NCBI GenBank assembly: GCA_035041965.1
Contig: JAPYMA010000378.1
Location: 280,961-344,960 of the forward strand
Direction: 5' to 3'
Source: Anisakis pegreffii
Taxonomy: Eukaryota > Nematoda > Chromadorea > Rhabditida > Anisakidae
DNA length: 64,000 nt
Shown in pieces: positions 11,349 to 24,337 of this stretch. Within the stretch, counting starts at the first letter, position 1; the number at the start of each line of letters is the position of its first letter. A model generated the notes under the pieces. The model did not search any database and was not told the DNA's origin. It worked only from the letters and a program-made list of their open reading frames with translations. Both the position numbers and the translations under genes were made by a program.

Positions 11349-14300
11349 ATGAGCGTCCCTCTGGCAATTGAAGGTATGGATGCGTTGGCGTTAGCTCAAG
11401 AGGGTGAACGATTGTGCCGTGAGTACAATTTCAAAGCTGGTAAGATTTCATTTCTCATCAGATTTCTTGCTTTTTTACACATTTTTATATACGTAGATTC
11501 ATTAGCAGTGATATTGATAAAGTAATTGATAAGCGTTCTAGGCATAAAGTATTTGGAACTGGCCCTGGAGAAGAAGATAGATCTTGGTGCAGATAGTGTT
11601 GAAGCTGTATCGGCAATATATTCACAGCTTGGTAATGCCTATTTCGGATTGCGCAATTTCCAAAAAGCACTGGAGTATCATCAACTCGATTTGAAAGCTG
11701 CCAAGTACACCTCTTTTCATTTTGTTTCATTATTGCACTACTTCGTCCTTGATATGATCGATAACAATTCCGAATAAATGAAATTTTCACCAATAATTTT
11801 TGATTGAATCGATGAATGGTGCAAGTAATGAATGAATATTTCAGATTTCTGAACGATCGTAATTCATTAGCAAGGGCATATGGCAATATTTCTACTACAT
11901 ATAAGACATTAGGTGATTTTGATAGTGCATATGATAACGCGGTGGTTCATTTGAAGGTGGCTAGAGAGTTGAACGATAAGGTATTTAGTTTTCGTTGGGA
12001 ATAATGCAAGAAACTGATGTTATCACATTCTGTCACATAATGATAATTAAAATGTTACCATACTTAGGATTCGGAAGCGCGAGCACTGTACAATATTGGT
12101 TCAATATATCAGAGTAGTGCGAAGTCAAGAGTGAAGTCTGTTACATTTCACCGCAACCCATCGAGGCCAGTGGCTACTGACAATCGAAACATTACGTCCG
12201 ATTTACATACTGCCATTGATTGTTATTTGTATGTTACTATTCACCTCTTTCTATTTTTCTGCAAATATACCGATTTTATTACAATTATCAATATTAATTG
12301 TTGTTGTGGATCTATCAATGATGATGTATTATGAACCAGTTTCGGAAAACAGCCCATATTCATCTATTTTTGAGCGCAGATATCAATTACCAAGGTGCCT
12401 TACCAATAAAATGATATAAGCAGATGCGTAACACGAATTTAATTTATGTGAAACTCTAATCTCTGCAAGTATAAATCGTTCTGAGAAGAAGATTTTGTGA
12501 ATGTACAACTAATTTTTTCCAGACAAAACCTGAAGATTATCGAAGCAATGGATGATCTTGCAGCGTGTGGTCGTACATATGGTAATATCGGTAATAGCTA
12601 TTATATGCTGGGTGCTTACGAGACTGCAATCGAATATCATAATAAGGTTTGTTTATCTAACACGTTGTGAAAGAATAACAATAAAGTGTGAAAGAAAACT
12701 TCGACTGAGTCAAATCGTGATAAAATATGCAGTGATCAGTATAAGATGCATAATTGATTTTTGGAGTACATCACAGTATTTTAAAATTAGATAAATCGTA
12801 TTATGTTGTTGCCGTTAAATCATTCTTGTTGATCACGTATTATTTTAATCGTCAATTGATTTATTGATTCAGCGACTCGAAATAGCTCGGCAGTTCGGCG
12901 ATCGTGCTGCCATGAAGCGTGCTTACACAAATCTTGGTAACGCACATATATTCCTGTCACAGAATGCAAAAGCCCTCGAATATTACAGGTGAATAATTGC
13001 ATTCCCGTGACTCAACTCATATTCTTAGATTTATCCATTATTTCTATTCGGTGAAGCACAGCTCAATTGATCATGATTGGTGATTATGTAACAGACATAG
13101 CGACGATTCGAAATGCTTCATTAAGAAATTCAACAACGGTATAGTAAACGATTTGTATGAGTTGATCGATTGATACAATTAAGTGAATACTTTGTTTATG
13201 GATTGACCGAGTAGAGATAAGAAGAACAAAAAGGTTGAAAGTATGCAAAATTGTTCATGGGTATGATTGCATCAAATGTTTTTTGTAGATTGGCACTTTC
13301 GATGGCTACTGAATTATGTGATGAGGTTTCTGAAGCGCAGTGTTGTTTCAGCCTTGGCTCTGCGAGCGCTATATCCAAAGATTTTTTAACAGGTTGTTGT
13401 CATTACTTGTATCATTTTTAAAGTGATAGCTATTAAGGTTAATAACATTATTGGCATTCGTGCTCCCAAGATGTTGATCTCACCAGTATGTTACCCTTTG
13501 CTTCTGTTCTGTTCTGGTCGTAATCTGATTTGGAAAAAATTTTGCATCCAGTATATGAAAAAAATACGTGTATCCTTCGTCAAATTGAATGTAAGCGAGG
13601 CAATGTACTTACTTGAGAGTGCTGATATGAGCATGGTAGAATCGACGATAAAAGGAGCGAAACGAATAAGCAGCAGGGTTTTGATGATTTCAGACGGATG
13701 TTTGATTTTATTGTTTGTAAAGACTGCAAGTAACATTCATGGTTTTGTTCATTGACGATCATTGATCTGTCATGATGTTCTATATCTGTGCTTTTTGCAT
13801 GTTTATTTATATTTATTTGTAAATCGTGAGTTAATCATTCGATTATCCATTAATTTATTTATTAGATGTTATATTTTGTAGTCGCTCCAAGCGAAAAGGG
13901 CATCCGTCTCAGAAATAGTGGTACCACAAAAAAAAGGGCAAAGAATGGAAAGGGCAAATAAATTTGTGATCTTGAACCACAAGAAATTATGTACCGGATC
14001 GATTCAGATTAATCTTATTCTCTATATTTTTTTCCAGCTGTTGAATACCACACACGTCATCTGAAGTTAGCACGGAAATTAGGCGATCGTTGTGGAGAGG
14101 CACGTGCGTGTTTGGCGTTGGCTGAAGTCTACACTGAGCTAGGACAAATCAAGAAAGCCATCTATTTCTATATATTGAATATCCAACTTTCAGTTGAAGT
14201 GAGTTCATCTAATTTCAATCATTCAATCGATTTTACTCGAGTTACCATGGATTTTTAAATTCAATTAGGAATAGAAATTTTGACTTTCTTGTTGAATATT

Positions 14301-17300
14301 GTTAGAATTCGATCTTGTTGAATATTACGTTATCTGGATTATCTGGAATATTATCTGGATTCTCATGTTTAATCATCGCATCTTTTTTTATAAATTGCCT
14401 TCTTCTTATCCTCTGCATATCTGCAAACTCATTTCGATTACTGAGCGTGTACGTTTTGGTCCCCCGCTGTTTTTAATTCACGCTACAAATTGATTATGTT
14501 TCGGAATAAGTGAATATCGCGTATGCCCACCCCCCTCAACTTTCAATTTTGCTCTTTTGAGGCATGGATTATCTGGAAATAATTTGCTGAAAGTTGTTGA
14601 CATTTGAAACTGTGCTGAATTTGTGTGTAAACTTGGGACGAATACTATAGGTTTTGGTATCATTTATTCTCTCATAAAAACAAATTGTCCGTGACGAACA
14701 ACTAATGTGGTAATGTGCACAGTAATGCATTACCCTAGCGATGTTTTATTGCCTCTATGAATGTACAATTTTTTTGCCCGCGATAATTTCAATGTGGAAT
14801 CGCTGTTTGTCAATCATTCATTGATAGTGAGTCTAGGCATCGTTTTCCCTCGAGGTTATCTTGTTATTTTTGTTCATCTGATGTGCGTGCCCTAAAGGAC
14901 TTTCTCAACTTGACGCATTTGAATCTGTCTAGAAATTTATCGATCGCTCATTCTATATTTGGTACTTTTTTCGTCAGTTCTGAAAATACATCTGCTTATA
15001 TTATTTACCAGTTTCGTCATCATTTTCATGTATTCAATTCAGAATTTAAAGCTTTTTTTGCAGCACTCAAAATTTCCATTTTAGTCTCATTCCAATTATT
15101 AACACTTATTTCTCATTCAACAAGCGCAGCATTGCAGTGGATTTTTATTTTTTTGAAACCCATAAACATTTATATGCAGGAATGACGAGCAGATTAAGTG
15201 ATGATGTACACTAGCAGTGCTAATAGACGCATATAGTAGCAACAAAATAACTCAAATAAAAATTACTTATTTTATTCATCACTCGCTCAGCAGTGTTTCA
15301 GTGCGAATTATTCTTGATTCACTGACACAACCAATTGCTTGAACTCCGTTCACACTTTCAATATCGCCATCATTCACTCTTCCTTCAACATTTTACTCAC
15401 TCAGTCGTTTTCGTTTCATTCCAAAGTATACAACTGCAAACAGCATTAATGTTTTATGCTATTTTGTGTTTCTTATGTAAGTAACTGAAGTGAATGCATT
15501 TTTTGGCTAAGTTTGGTGATTTGCAGTTGGTTGATCCATTATTCAAACCTACGAAATTTTCCCACCAGACTAGCAATCGAAGCGCGACATATATTAGACT
15601 TATCACATAGCTGTTCATAGAGGAGATGCATGATGAATACACGTTCGATGTCCGCTCATGGGGAAATGTTTTGTGGAGCGTTGACTATGCGTGTGAAATC
15701 AGTGAATTTTTTTGTTCGACGCTGTTTGTTTCGCTTTGCAACAATATTGCACCGCTCGTGATGTGACTTAATTATTATTGCATTCATACTCATGTTCATC
15801 ACTCATTCCCATTCAGCAGATAGGTTTTTGAATCTTGCAACACCTACTCACTACGGGATAATTATTTTTTGTGCTTGTTAATTGCACAACACTTGTTTAC
15901 TGTAATTAATTCGCTCATATATTGTAGAAAAAAAATTTTTGTACCTACCGCTTTGATCGAGATGAATTCGATAAATAGAAGGTGGTGCAATTGATAGGTA
16001 TGGACATATTCTACCTATGATGCTGAGTTAGGATAATAGCTCTAAAGTGATAATGAATCGGATATGTGTTAGTTGAGGGTTGGAGCGAATTAGAAAAATC
16101 GCTGGAATTGGAACTAGGAAGGTGAAAAAGTTGCCAGAATTGATGGAAGGCTAGAATCGGAAGAAGTGCACGATAACGAGCAAGCAAGCACCAAAGTCTT
16201 TTGGAAATGTTGTGGATGAGATAATTCAAAAAAATGGTTGTTGTTCCTCAGTTGCAATTTTTTTTGCTCGCAATTAAGTCGAGAAAAACATTGATACCGG
16301 AAGAGTCAGAGGAAAAGTGAGCTGAAAGATCGAATTCGGAAGGCACATCCCTAGTAGTTGATGGCACATTAGCTAATAATGATTCCACTTGATGCTTTTT
16401 ATACTTCTTAATTGCACAACACTGTATGGTGCAACAAAAATGGCAGTTCGTGTTAATCGGATTCGTTCGAGGCAAGCATCAATTGAAAGATGAATTTGTG
16501 TTGATGGCTATTGAAGCATAGAGGATTCGTGTCAATCGAATATTTTTCTTCCATTAAATGTCTCGTCGCTATATAGATTGAAGAAACTCTCCTCTAAGTT
16601 GTGTTATGACAACAAATACGAGCAAATTACTGAGTGTGAAAAAGCTGTTTCTGTGTGAACCTATTTAATTGCTAACCTTATTCTTCAGCTATCCCTTGAT
16701 CCACTCCGTCTCGAACATCTTTCCATCCCATTTTATTATTGCACCGATTGTATCTATTCATCTCTGCCCGAATGTAACTTGTTCTTCGATGGTCTGTTCA
16801 TCTTCTTCCACCTTGTCTTCCTTCATCGGGATATCATTCTGTTGTTTGATGTTTGCCGATAGTGAAGTGATTCAGCTGAAATGAATATAGTGCTTGTTAC
16901 AGCTCATATGACATACCCTTAACAGCATCTCCCTTTACGACATTCTTTAGGTTATAATCTTAGGTAAAGTGAAAATTGATGGTGATCATTCGTGATAATT
17001 GTCTAAAGAAACATCTCTGGCATTAATTTTTTTTTTTCATAACCTACAGATTATTTTACATTTGCATTTACATTTATAGCAAGGAAAGTGCTTTTTTTTG
17101 CCGATCTTACTGATCAGTTTAGGTTTGAACGTAATATTGAAATTATATGAGTGCTGAATTAAAGTTGATAGCGAATGTAAACAGTTACCTAAAGATACAC
17201 GCATCGATATCGAGTTGCTTCAATTCCATAAGCATTTTCTGTTCGAAACAGTCACTTTTATCCTGTTGCGCTGCGTGCTCCCTTTAATCGTGCGAATATC

Positions 17301-20300
17301 GCCATTCCTTCCCACTCATCAATCTAAGCGATATGTCATAGGATAAAGAAATTTGACATCTGAATTTCGTCGAGCTATCAAAGGAATATTTTCTTTGTGA
17401 TGAAATTCAAATTTCGATATTTATCATCATTTTTATTAGGAAAAAGAACGAATGAAATACTGCGTTGTTCGCACTGTTATTTTTCTTTACTCATGAGTGA
17501 AGCACAGCTATAATTCTCATGTCCTTCTATCCATCAGTCAATCAGGATTTGCATCCACATTTATGAATGCCTTCAAAGAAAACGTCATAGTGAATGATCA
17601 TGTTCTATCTTGCTGACATTGTGCACTTATTCACGCATCGTTAAGAACATTTCTAAAAGTTCTTAATTTTGATTGACTTCCTTCATTAGGCTCACTTCAG
17701 CTTGTTCCACTTCCAATACACATCTAAGCAATACTCATCTCACAACTCACAACAATCTGCTGATATCATTTTTATCGATACTCATTCTCTCACCCTCATC
17801 GTATCCTCTTTCTCTTCTGTCCTATTCGACAACAATACCAAAAATTTATTCGACTCACTCTTGTCGAGATTCGAGTCGACTTGATTTCGTATGCATGAGT
17901 GTGCATCGTGATCATCATTGTCATTATTCATTTCGTATTCATCGCAGTATTTGCTAAATACTCAATCGGATGTTTCCGTTCGAGAGAACAAGAGAAACAA
18001 ACTAATTAACGAGATGATGGGTACGTTGTTTATGAAGGCAATTCAACATTTGGATTAGATCATTTGAATGATGTGATTCGCTCTTTTAGGAGCATGCTGA
18101 TGATATCGCTTTCATTTCATCCTGTTTTGAGGTTCACGTTGTATGTATTTCGCTGAGTTTAGTTAGTGAGACGGTATTGTGATTGTTAATTGGAAATAGT
18201 TAAACGATATTCTGATTGTTGACTGAAGACGATTTTTAATTGGAAATGTTTAGACGACATTGTGGTTGTCGATTTAAAAAAGTAATTATTATGATTCCAA
18301 TATGGAGTGTCTTCAGTTCTGCACAATGATAGTATAGTCATGAAGTATGAATATTTTGAATGAAGTATGGATATTTCAGGTTGGTGATCACTCAAGTGAA
18401 GTAAATACTCGTTTAGCAGTGAGTGATATGATCAAGAATATCAACGCGGCAAACGATGATAATAATGATACTGTGAATGACGAAGGTGCAGCAACTGATA
18501 ATAATGACAGTGATGACGTCAGTAAAAGGTCATGTGCGCCATCAGTATCTTCGACCCGCAAAGAGTGTCATTTGGATGATATTATCGATTCATCCGGTGA
18601 TCCGTCGCCGCAACCTTTGAATCGTCTTTCAGTTTCATTACAGTCTTTGTTGTTCACTGATCGAAATACGAATAATGATTGCGGCTTATCAAGGAATACA
18701 GCTATAAATACATCAACTTCTACACTCAACGACTTGGTATTATTTATTCTCTAAATTTTATTTTCTGATTTAGTGTAGTTAACATGCTCAAACATATCAT
18801 ATTCAAACATTTCTTCCTATCGCCAAAGTTAGAACAATTTTGGAGTGTCGACGAAATTGTCATGCATGAAGGAATACTTTTGACTTGATTATTGATTGCT
18901 GACTCAATCATGAAGGATTTAATTGTTTTGCGTGACGATTTGAAAGGTGAATGAAATTCGCAAGTAATAAAAGTAATTTTGCTTTCAGCAAAGGCCATCC
19001 GTAATAACTTTAGAAGATGATTTTTTCGATATGTTAACGCGAATGCAGTCCAAAAGGATCAATGAACAGCGTTGTGATCCAAATATTTTGACTGATCTCA
19101 CCAATCGTTCCAAGGGCATCGCTCGGCAGTCTGACTCTCTTGTGTGCGGTATGTCTTTTTATTATTATTGATACTATTATTGCTGTTGTCTTACTCTCGT
19201 TCATTGCTTTCAGTTTATTAGAAAGAATCGGTTGTTATGATTGTTTTCACGATTTCGAAAATGATTTTTGTTGAGAACTAAGTGAAATTGATTAAAAAAT
19301 CATCGCATAAATAGATAGATGGTGCACATATTTGAATAGAGTTGATGAGGTTCTTTAGTGATTATTGAATCTTTTGTTTAGTAAAGAATGGTGCTACATG
19401 ATTGAATCAACTAAGATTGAATGAGAAAGGGGTATGAACAGTCGTATATCAATAATGAGATTACTTAAGACAAATGCTTTCGTTCGCCGTATCAATAGAA
19501 ATCCTATTATAGTTAATTCAGTTTGAATTGATTTTGAAAACTATTATACACACGTCTCATAGACTAGAATTTTTTGATATCTTCATATTGCATCCATCAA
19601 GAAATGATCATTGTCGTTATGCAGATGAGAAAGATAACTGAGAATTCAATCCTTGGGTTCAATTCAGTCTTAACTGAGAATTCAACACAGCCCACATTCA
19701 AACCAATCAACCCATATACAGATAGCTATCTGTATATGGGTTCATTGGTTTGAATGTGTGCTGTGTATAATTCTTTTCTAGGTTTTTAGGAGATTTATAT
19801 AATTCGTTTTTTAATTTGTTCGACTATAATAATAATTTTCGTTCTAGTTTCTTTTATACATTTTTTCGCTTTTTGTTTTCCTCATTCTTTCGCAATTATT
19901 GCGAACAGTTTTAGAATGCTTATTTTATGACAGTGATTAATTGGTTGGGCTTCGTGATTGATTTTCAACTTGTATTTTTCTTCTATGGTTTATTGTTTGG
20001 TGATTTAGTGTTATCAAGTTTGTGGTGATGGTGTGCTAATGATTATGGTCCGGTTCGTTCGAAAGTAGATGATTAGTGTCTTATTTTACATTTGAAAATG
20101 TGATAATGCATTATAATTTGCTGAAAGTCAGTGTGCATGAAGATAATTGATGAGGACGAGTGTAGTTCACATGAGCATAGAAGGAAGTAGATTATTATTG
20201 TGTTTTGTGGTGATGTGATGTGCTATAAATAAGTGTTGTGTTGTGCTTGAATGAATAATATTTTCTAAAAAGCCTTAGGTGCAGAAGACAGCACAGAACG

Positions 20301-22259
20301 TCAGAAAACGAGGAATCGTTTATCGGTAATATTCGGACGAGTCAGTGAAGCAGCACGTCATACACTAAGGCAAAAAAACCATAATTCTGCTAATCAGACT
20401 AAGCGAAGCAAGCATCGTCAACGAACGTTATCTGCATCATCAAGAGTCATGCTCTTCGATCCAACAAAGACATCCACTCCACGCTTAGTACTTGCACCAT
20501 TCAGCAATGAAAATCATGCCGCTAATGGTGACGACTTCTTCATGAACTCGAATGTTAGTGCAAATGATTCCACACCGAACATGAATGCAACCGCTCTTCA
20601 TAGTCACTCGTTCGTACTAACTCCCGTCACCAAAAACGATTTCAAACTGAAGTCGTCATCGACAAAATTATCACGCAGTTTCGAAGACAACTTAGATATA
20701 TCATCATCATCATCATCATCATCTCAATTTGCCACACATAAAAGCACTTCGGAAATACGAACGGACCTTCATCAAAACCAAACTCGTTTTTCTAAATCAC
20801 GTGAATCTGAGCAATCAGAAGCAGCAAATACGGTCACCTCAACCAGTGAGCCCAACATGGGATCAAAGGAAATTCTATTTCGAAGGCCTTTATTGCCACC
20901 AGCAAGAAAACGAGACCAACGCATTCAAAATGTGTCAGGCATGAATGATGTCCCTTCATTTAATCGCTCCACAACTCAATCGCATAACACCCCATCTGTA
21001 CCTAATAAACGTCGCAGTCAGTTTTCTTTGCATATTTATTTATTGATTTATGTTACTTGCCTATTTTTCAGTTATTTTCTTTCGTTTCCAATTTTTTTTC
21101 GTTTGTTTGCGCGCTAATTTTCCATCCAATTTAATTGATGTTTCAGTAACGGGAATTCTTCAAGTTTTGTTTACTTATCGACCAATATTTCATATTATGT
21201 TGTTGTTTAGTTTCGTTTGCTAATTAAATTTTCCTTCTGAATTGTGTGCATGCTCCAGTGTTGCAGTATTTTATAAACTATATGATTACTTTCTTGTTTC
21301 ACTAGCACTTCTAAGGTGTGTAGTTCATCTTATTGTGAGTAGTAGTTGTAAGCTAAAGAATTCCATGTTTCATTCTTGAATACCATTCAGTAGATTTGTT
21401 CGGGATTAGCATCATTAATTCTGAACAAAATGTCGCGTTCTTTTTCGATTAAGCGAATAAATGAATATGTATGAATTTTTTACAGCGACTTTACTTACTT
21501 ACTCTAAGCTTCAGTGTTATTTTCCAATTTCAGCGAGAAGCTTGCCTGCTTTATCTTCTCATTCAAGTTGATTTCATTTGCGCACTAAACATATGTATCC
21601 GTATCAGAAATGTGCAATAATTATGCAATACCAAACAATCGAAACTATGAATGTGTTTAGTAGAATAACAAAGAGATTTCATTGAATAAGAAATGAAATT
21701 CTTTTAGAAAAGCACTTGAATGTCAGTGACGAATTTAAAATGCGTGCTTTCAATCAAGTATTAATGAGAATTTAAGATGGTGCCGAAGATATGCTGGATT
21801 TGATAGAGAGTCTTCAAGGACGTCGTATGGAAGAACAACGAGCTCATCTGAGTGTCAATGCTGAATCTGTTTCGGTATCTGAAAGTGGCACCGACGAACC
21901 GAAAGAAACCAGGTTCGACTCCGTTCGCTATCAGTATTCTTAGTTCTCTGTTTACAAATGCGTTTTAGTGTTGTTCATTGATGTTGTGAATAATGAAACA
22001 ATATCACTAGCGGATGATTTCAGATAAAAGATGATAAGAATGTTTCAGTGATGAAATAAGAAAGAGTGAACGGTCGAAATCGGAAGACGCACATAGTCTT
22101 TATGAGATGTTGTTACGAAGTCAAAGCGATCGAATCAATGAGCAGCGCAGCGAATTGCCGAATACGATCCCTGATGAAGATATCTCACAAATTGTTATAA
22201 CGATGCAAAAAGGACGAATTGAAACACAACGAGCTCAGCTGAAACCGACATCTGAATGA
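11349..22259 (+). CDS. GPSM2: Pins/LGN/AGS3-type G-protein signalling modulator (TPR + GoLoco), 13 exons
   Basis: Binds Gα-GDP of the Gi/o class through GoLoco motifs and cortical or spindle partners through TPRs, acting in spindle orientation and cell polarity. Exons: 11349-11439, 11542-11704, 11845-11980, 12068-12228, 12523-12646, 12873-12988, 13289-13392, 14038-14198, 18380-18736, 18989-19148, 20279-21016, 21777-21912, 22049-22259; 885 aa. TPRs fill residues 1 to about 350, with SAIYSQLGNAYFGL, RAYGNIST, ARALYNIGSIY, RTYGNIGNSYY and KRAYTNLGNAHIFL. GoLoco motifs lie near 480-500 (FFDMLTRMQSKRINEQR), 774-795 (LQGRRMEEQR), 832-852 (RSQSDRINEQR) and 860-880 (MQKGRIETQR). The protein is longer than human LGN (684) because exons 9 and 11 encode Ser/Asn/Asp-rich linkers, including eight consecutive Ser codons. 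The start is the first ATG before the family-like EGERLC segment. GPSM1 versus GPSM2 cannot be separated here. Confidence 0.93.
14199..18379 (+). other. Large intron 8 of the TPR-GoLoco gene (4.2 kb)
   Basis: Bounded by GAA|gtgagt and tttcag|GTTGGTGATC, joining ISVE-type TPR sequence to VGDHSSEVNTRLAVSDM as in LGN. Contains short GATTATCTGGAA repeats near 14330-14360 and 14563, and an imperfect tandem repeat of about 50 bp near 18182-18285 (each copy includes TTAATTGGAAAT). I see no credible nested gene; the open frames at 16011-16475 (-) and 17673-17957 (+) look incidental. Confidence 0.7.
19685..19766. repeat. 82-bp near-perfect palindrome with no spacer
   Basis: Left arm 19685-19725 and right arm 19726-19766 are reverse complements of each other, 41 bp each, with only a few mismatches and a centre at GATAG|CTATC. 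It lies in intron 10 of the TPR-GoLoco gene and could extrude as a cruciform or fold as a long RNA hairpin. AACTGAGAATTCAA occurs twice just upstream, at about 19637 and 19673. Confidence 0.9.
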
Positions 22260-22415
22260 TAATAATGCGCGAAGCAGCGTCAACAATCAGCCTTAATTCA
22301 GCAACAAATTTCAGTCGTGAGCTAGCTCAAGCTTATTTTTATGGTTGTGTCGGCATTCAGCTTACGTTTTAATTATTATCGTTTTGAATGATGTTCTCAA
22401 AATGTATCGACCCTG

Positions 22416-22421
22416 AATAAA
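22416..22421 (+). terminator. Poly(A) signal of the TPR-GoLoco gene
   Basis: AATAAA about 160 bp downstream of the stop codon at 22259, the first such hexamer after the coding region. Confidence 0.55.
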
Positions 22422-22627
22422 ATTCAACACCAGATCGGCGCCGTACGGCTTTATTCGATCGCTAATTCATGAAGTCGTTCAATTCGTCTGCATCAATTAG
22501 CAATCAAATAAACTCGTATGAATTGATGTCGCAGTATGTCATTGCGTAACTTGAAACGATAATGACTCATTGTGTATTGACTTGTGTTTCATTCTTGAGG
22601 ATAATTTTGTACATGCTTTTTGGTTGA

Positions 22628-22890
22628 TTTGATATTAGCAGGATAGTCTCATGCGCCCTCGGATTTAGGGAGATATTCCTTCCTTATATGCTCTACCCAT
22701 CAAATTTTTCATCATTTTTGCATCGGTTTCCGTTTTAATATAATTATTTTCATTATTATTGCTTCGTTCAATACAATAAATTGTAGTGCTAATTTTGAAA
22801 AGTTCTCGAGAAATGCGAAAATTTCACTCAGGTGCTTTCAAGACCTGTTTTCATATTCAAAATAAGCATCAAAAATTGAGTTGAACGAGA
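22628..22890 (+). repeat. Diverged direct duplication, copy 1
   Basis: Shares a colinear series of blocks with 23401-23650: TTGATATTAGCA, CCTCGGATTTAGGGAGATAT, TTCAATACAATAAATTGTA, GCGAAAATTTCACTC and a GCTGTTTTCA-like block. The copies start about 773 bp apart. Confidence 0.75.
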
Positions 22891-23400
22891 AGGGAACGAT
22901 ACCGCATGTTCTCATGTAATTTTACATATTAGTAAATTATTCAAACCCTCTATGTGATTTCATCAGTCGTTCATGTCTTAATTCATATTAATTCTCTGAA
23001 ATTTGATCTTGAATCATATTTTGTTCATTAGCGTTCATCCGAATGACGATTAAGTAAAATATTTTAATTTGGATTTGTTTTTTCTGTTTGTGTAGGAATA
23101 ATGTAATGCATCATATTTGTAAAGAAGAGAAGTAAATTTGTCGTTTTGTCTATTGAATTAATCCTTAGAGCCCATCACCATGTAATTGCTGGCAACATCG
23201 AGTTTTGTTGATAATTGCGAAATGAGTTTGAATATGTTCATAGGATGATTATTTTGATGAGTTCGTTGTATTGTATATCGATCACTTTGTTTTTTAATGA
23301 ACGTGTCTGTGTGTTGTGTGACTCGAATGCTTACAGTGAGATGGATCTTAAAATAAAATTTCGGTTTTCAGTTGACTTACCGATTGTAATAAATTTCTAC

Positions 23401-23650
23401 TTGATAATAGCAAAGTAATCTTATATGTCCTCGGCTTTAGGGAGATATTACTTCTTTATATGTTCCATTAGTTCAAATTTTCACCATTTATGCATCATTT
23501 TCTATGTTTTTATTGTTATTATTTTCATCGTTATTGGATCGTTCAATTCAATAAATTGTATCATTGATTTTGAGTGGTTATCGAGAAAAGCGAAAATTTC
23601 ACTCTTTTGATTTGAAGAGCTGTTTTCAGATTCATTTACTCAAGCATACC
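23401..23650 (+). repeat. Diverged direct duplication, copy 2
   Basis: Second copy of the sequence at 22628-22890: TTGATAATAGCA, CCTCGGCTTTAGGGAGATAT, TTCAATTCAATAAATTGTA and GCGAAAATTTCACTC in the same order and orientation, with substitutions and small indels. Neither copy has a coherent reading frame. Confidence 0.75.
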
Positions 23651-24337
23651 ATTAGATCGTAAGAATCAGATACCTAACTAAATGGACAAAATTTTCACGA
23701 AGTTCCAAATTCTCAATTTTATTGCATTAGTGTGATGGCCGAAGGTACTGCTGAAATTGTGAAGGATACTTGAATGAACCTCACGGTCATTCTTCTGAAA
23801 AAAAAGTTCCTGAATGTGACATGCATTCCAAATGTCTCAGTCTTAAGTGTTCGTTTTTATTGCATTCTGGTCGTCGAGGGATGATGAGAAGAGTTGATGA
23901 TAACGATGATTAAAATATGTTTTGGTATGGGGATGCACATGATACTGAAATAATTAGGCAACATTTGTCAGATATAACGCGATCGCTGTTACCAACAATA
24001 CAGATAGAAGTCATCATCCGTATGGCTCATCATAAATAGCCGTCATGATGATCACATCAAGAGCGAAATGAACATCGTCTGTTTGTCCGTATCATTCATC
24101 ACAACAAACAAATGGCAGTGTGCATCAAACAATCAGTGAAAACAAAACGTGAATCCCGTGAACAGTGTGAAATTTAATCGACAATCTTATCCCGTCCTTG
24201 GAAGGCGAATGTTTTAATGACCATTTTTGGTGAACTTAGACCCTTTGGATTGACGACTTCTGAAAAAAGTTCTCCGATAAATTCCAGCTGAGGAAGTATT
24301 CTGAGGGGTACATATTCGCCATATATCATCGTTTTCC

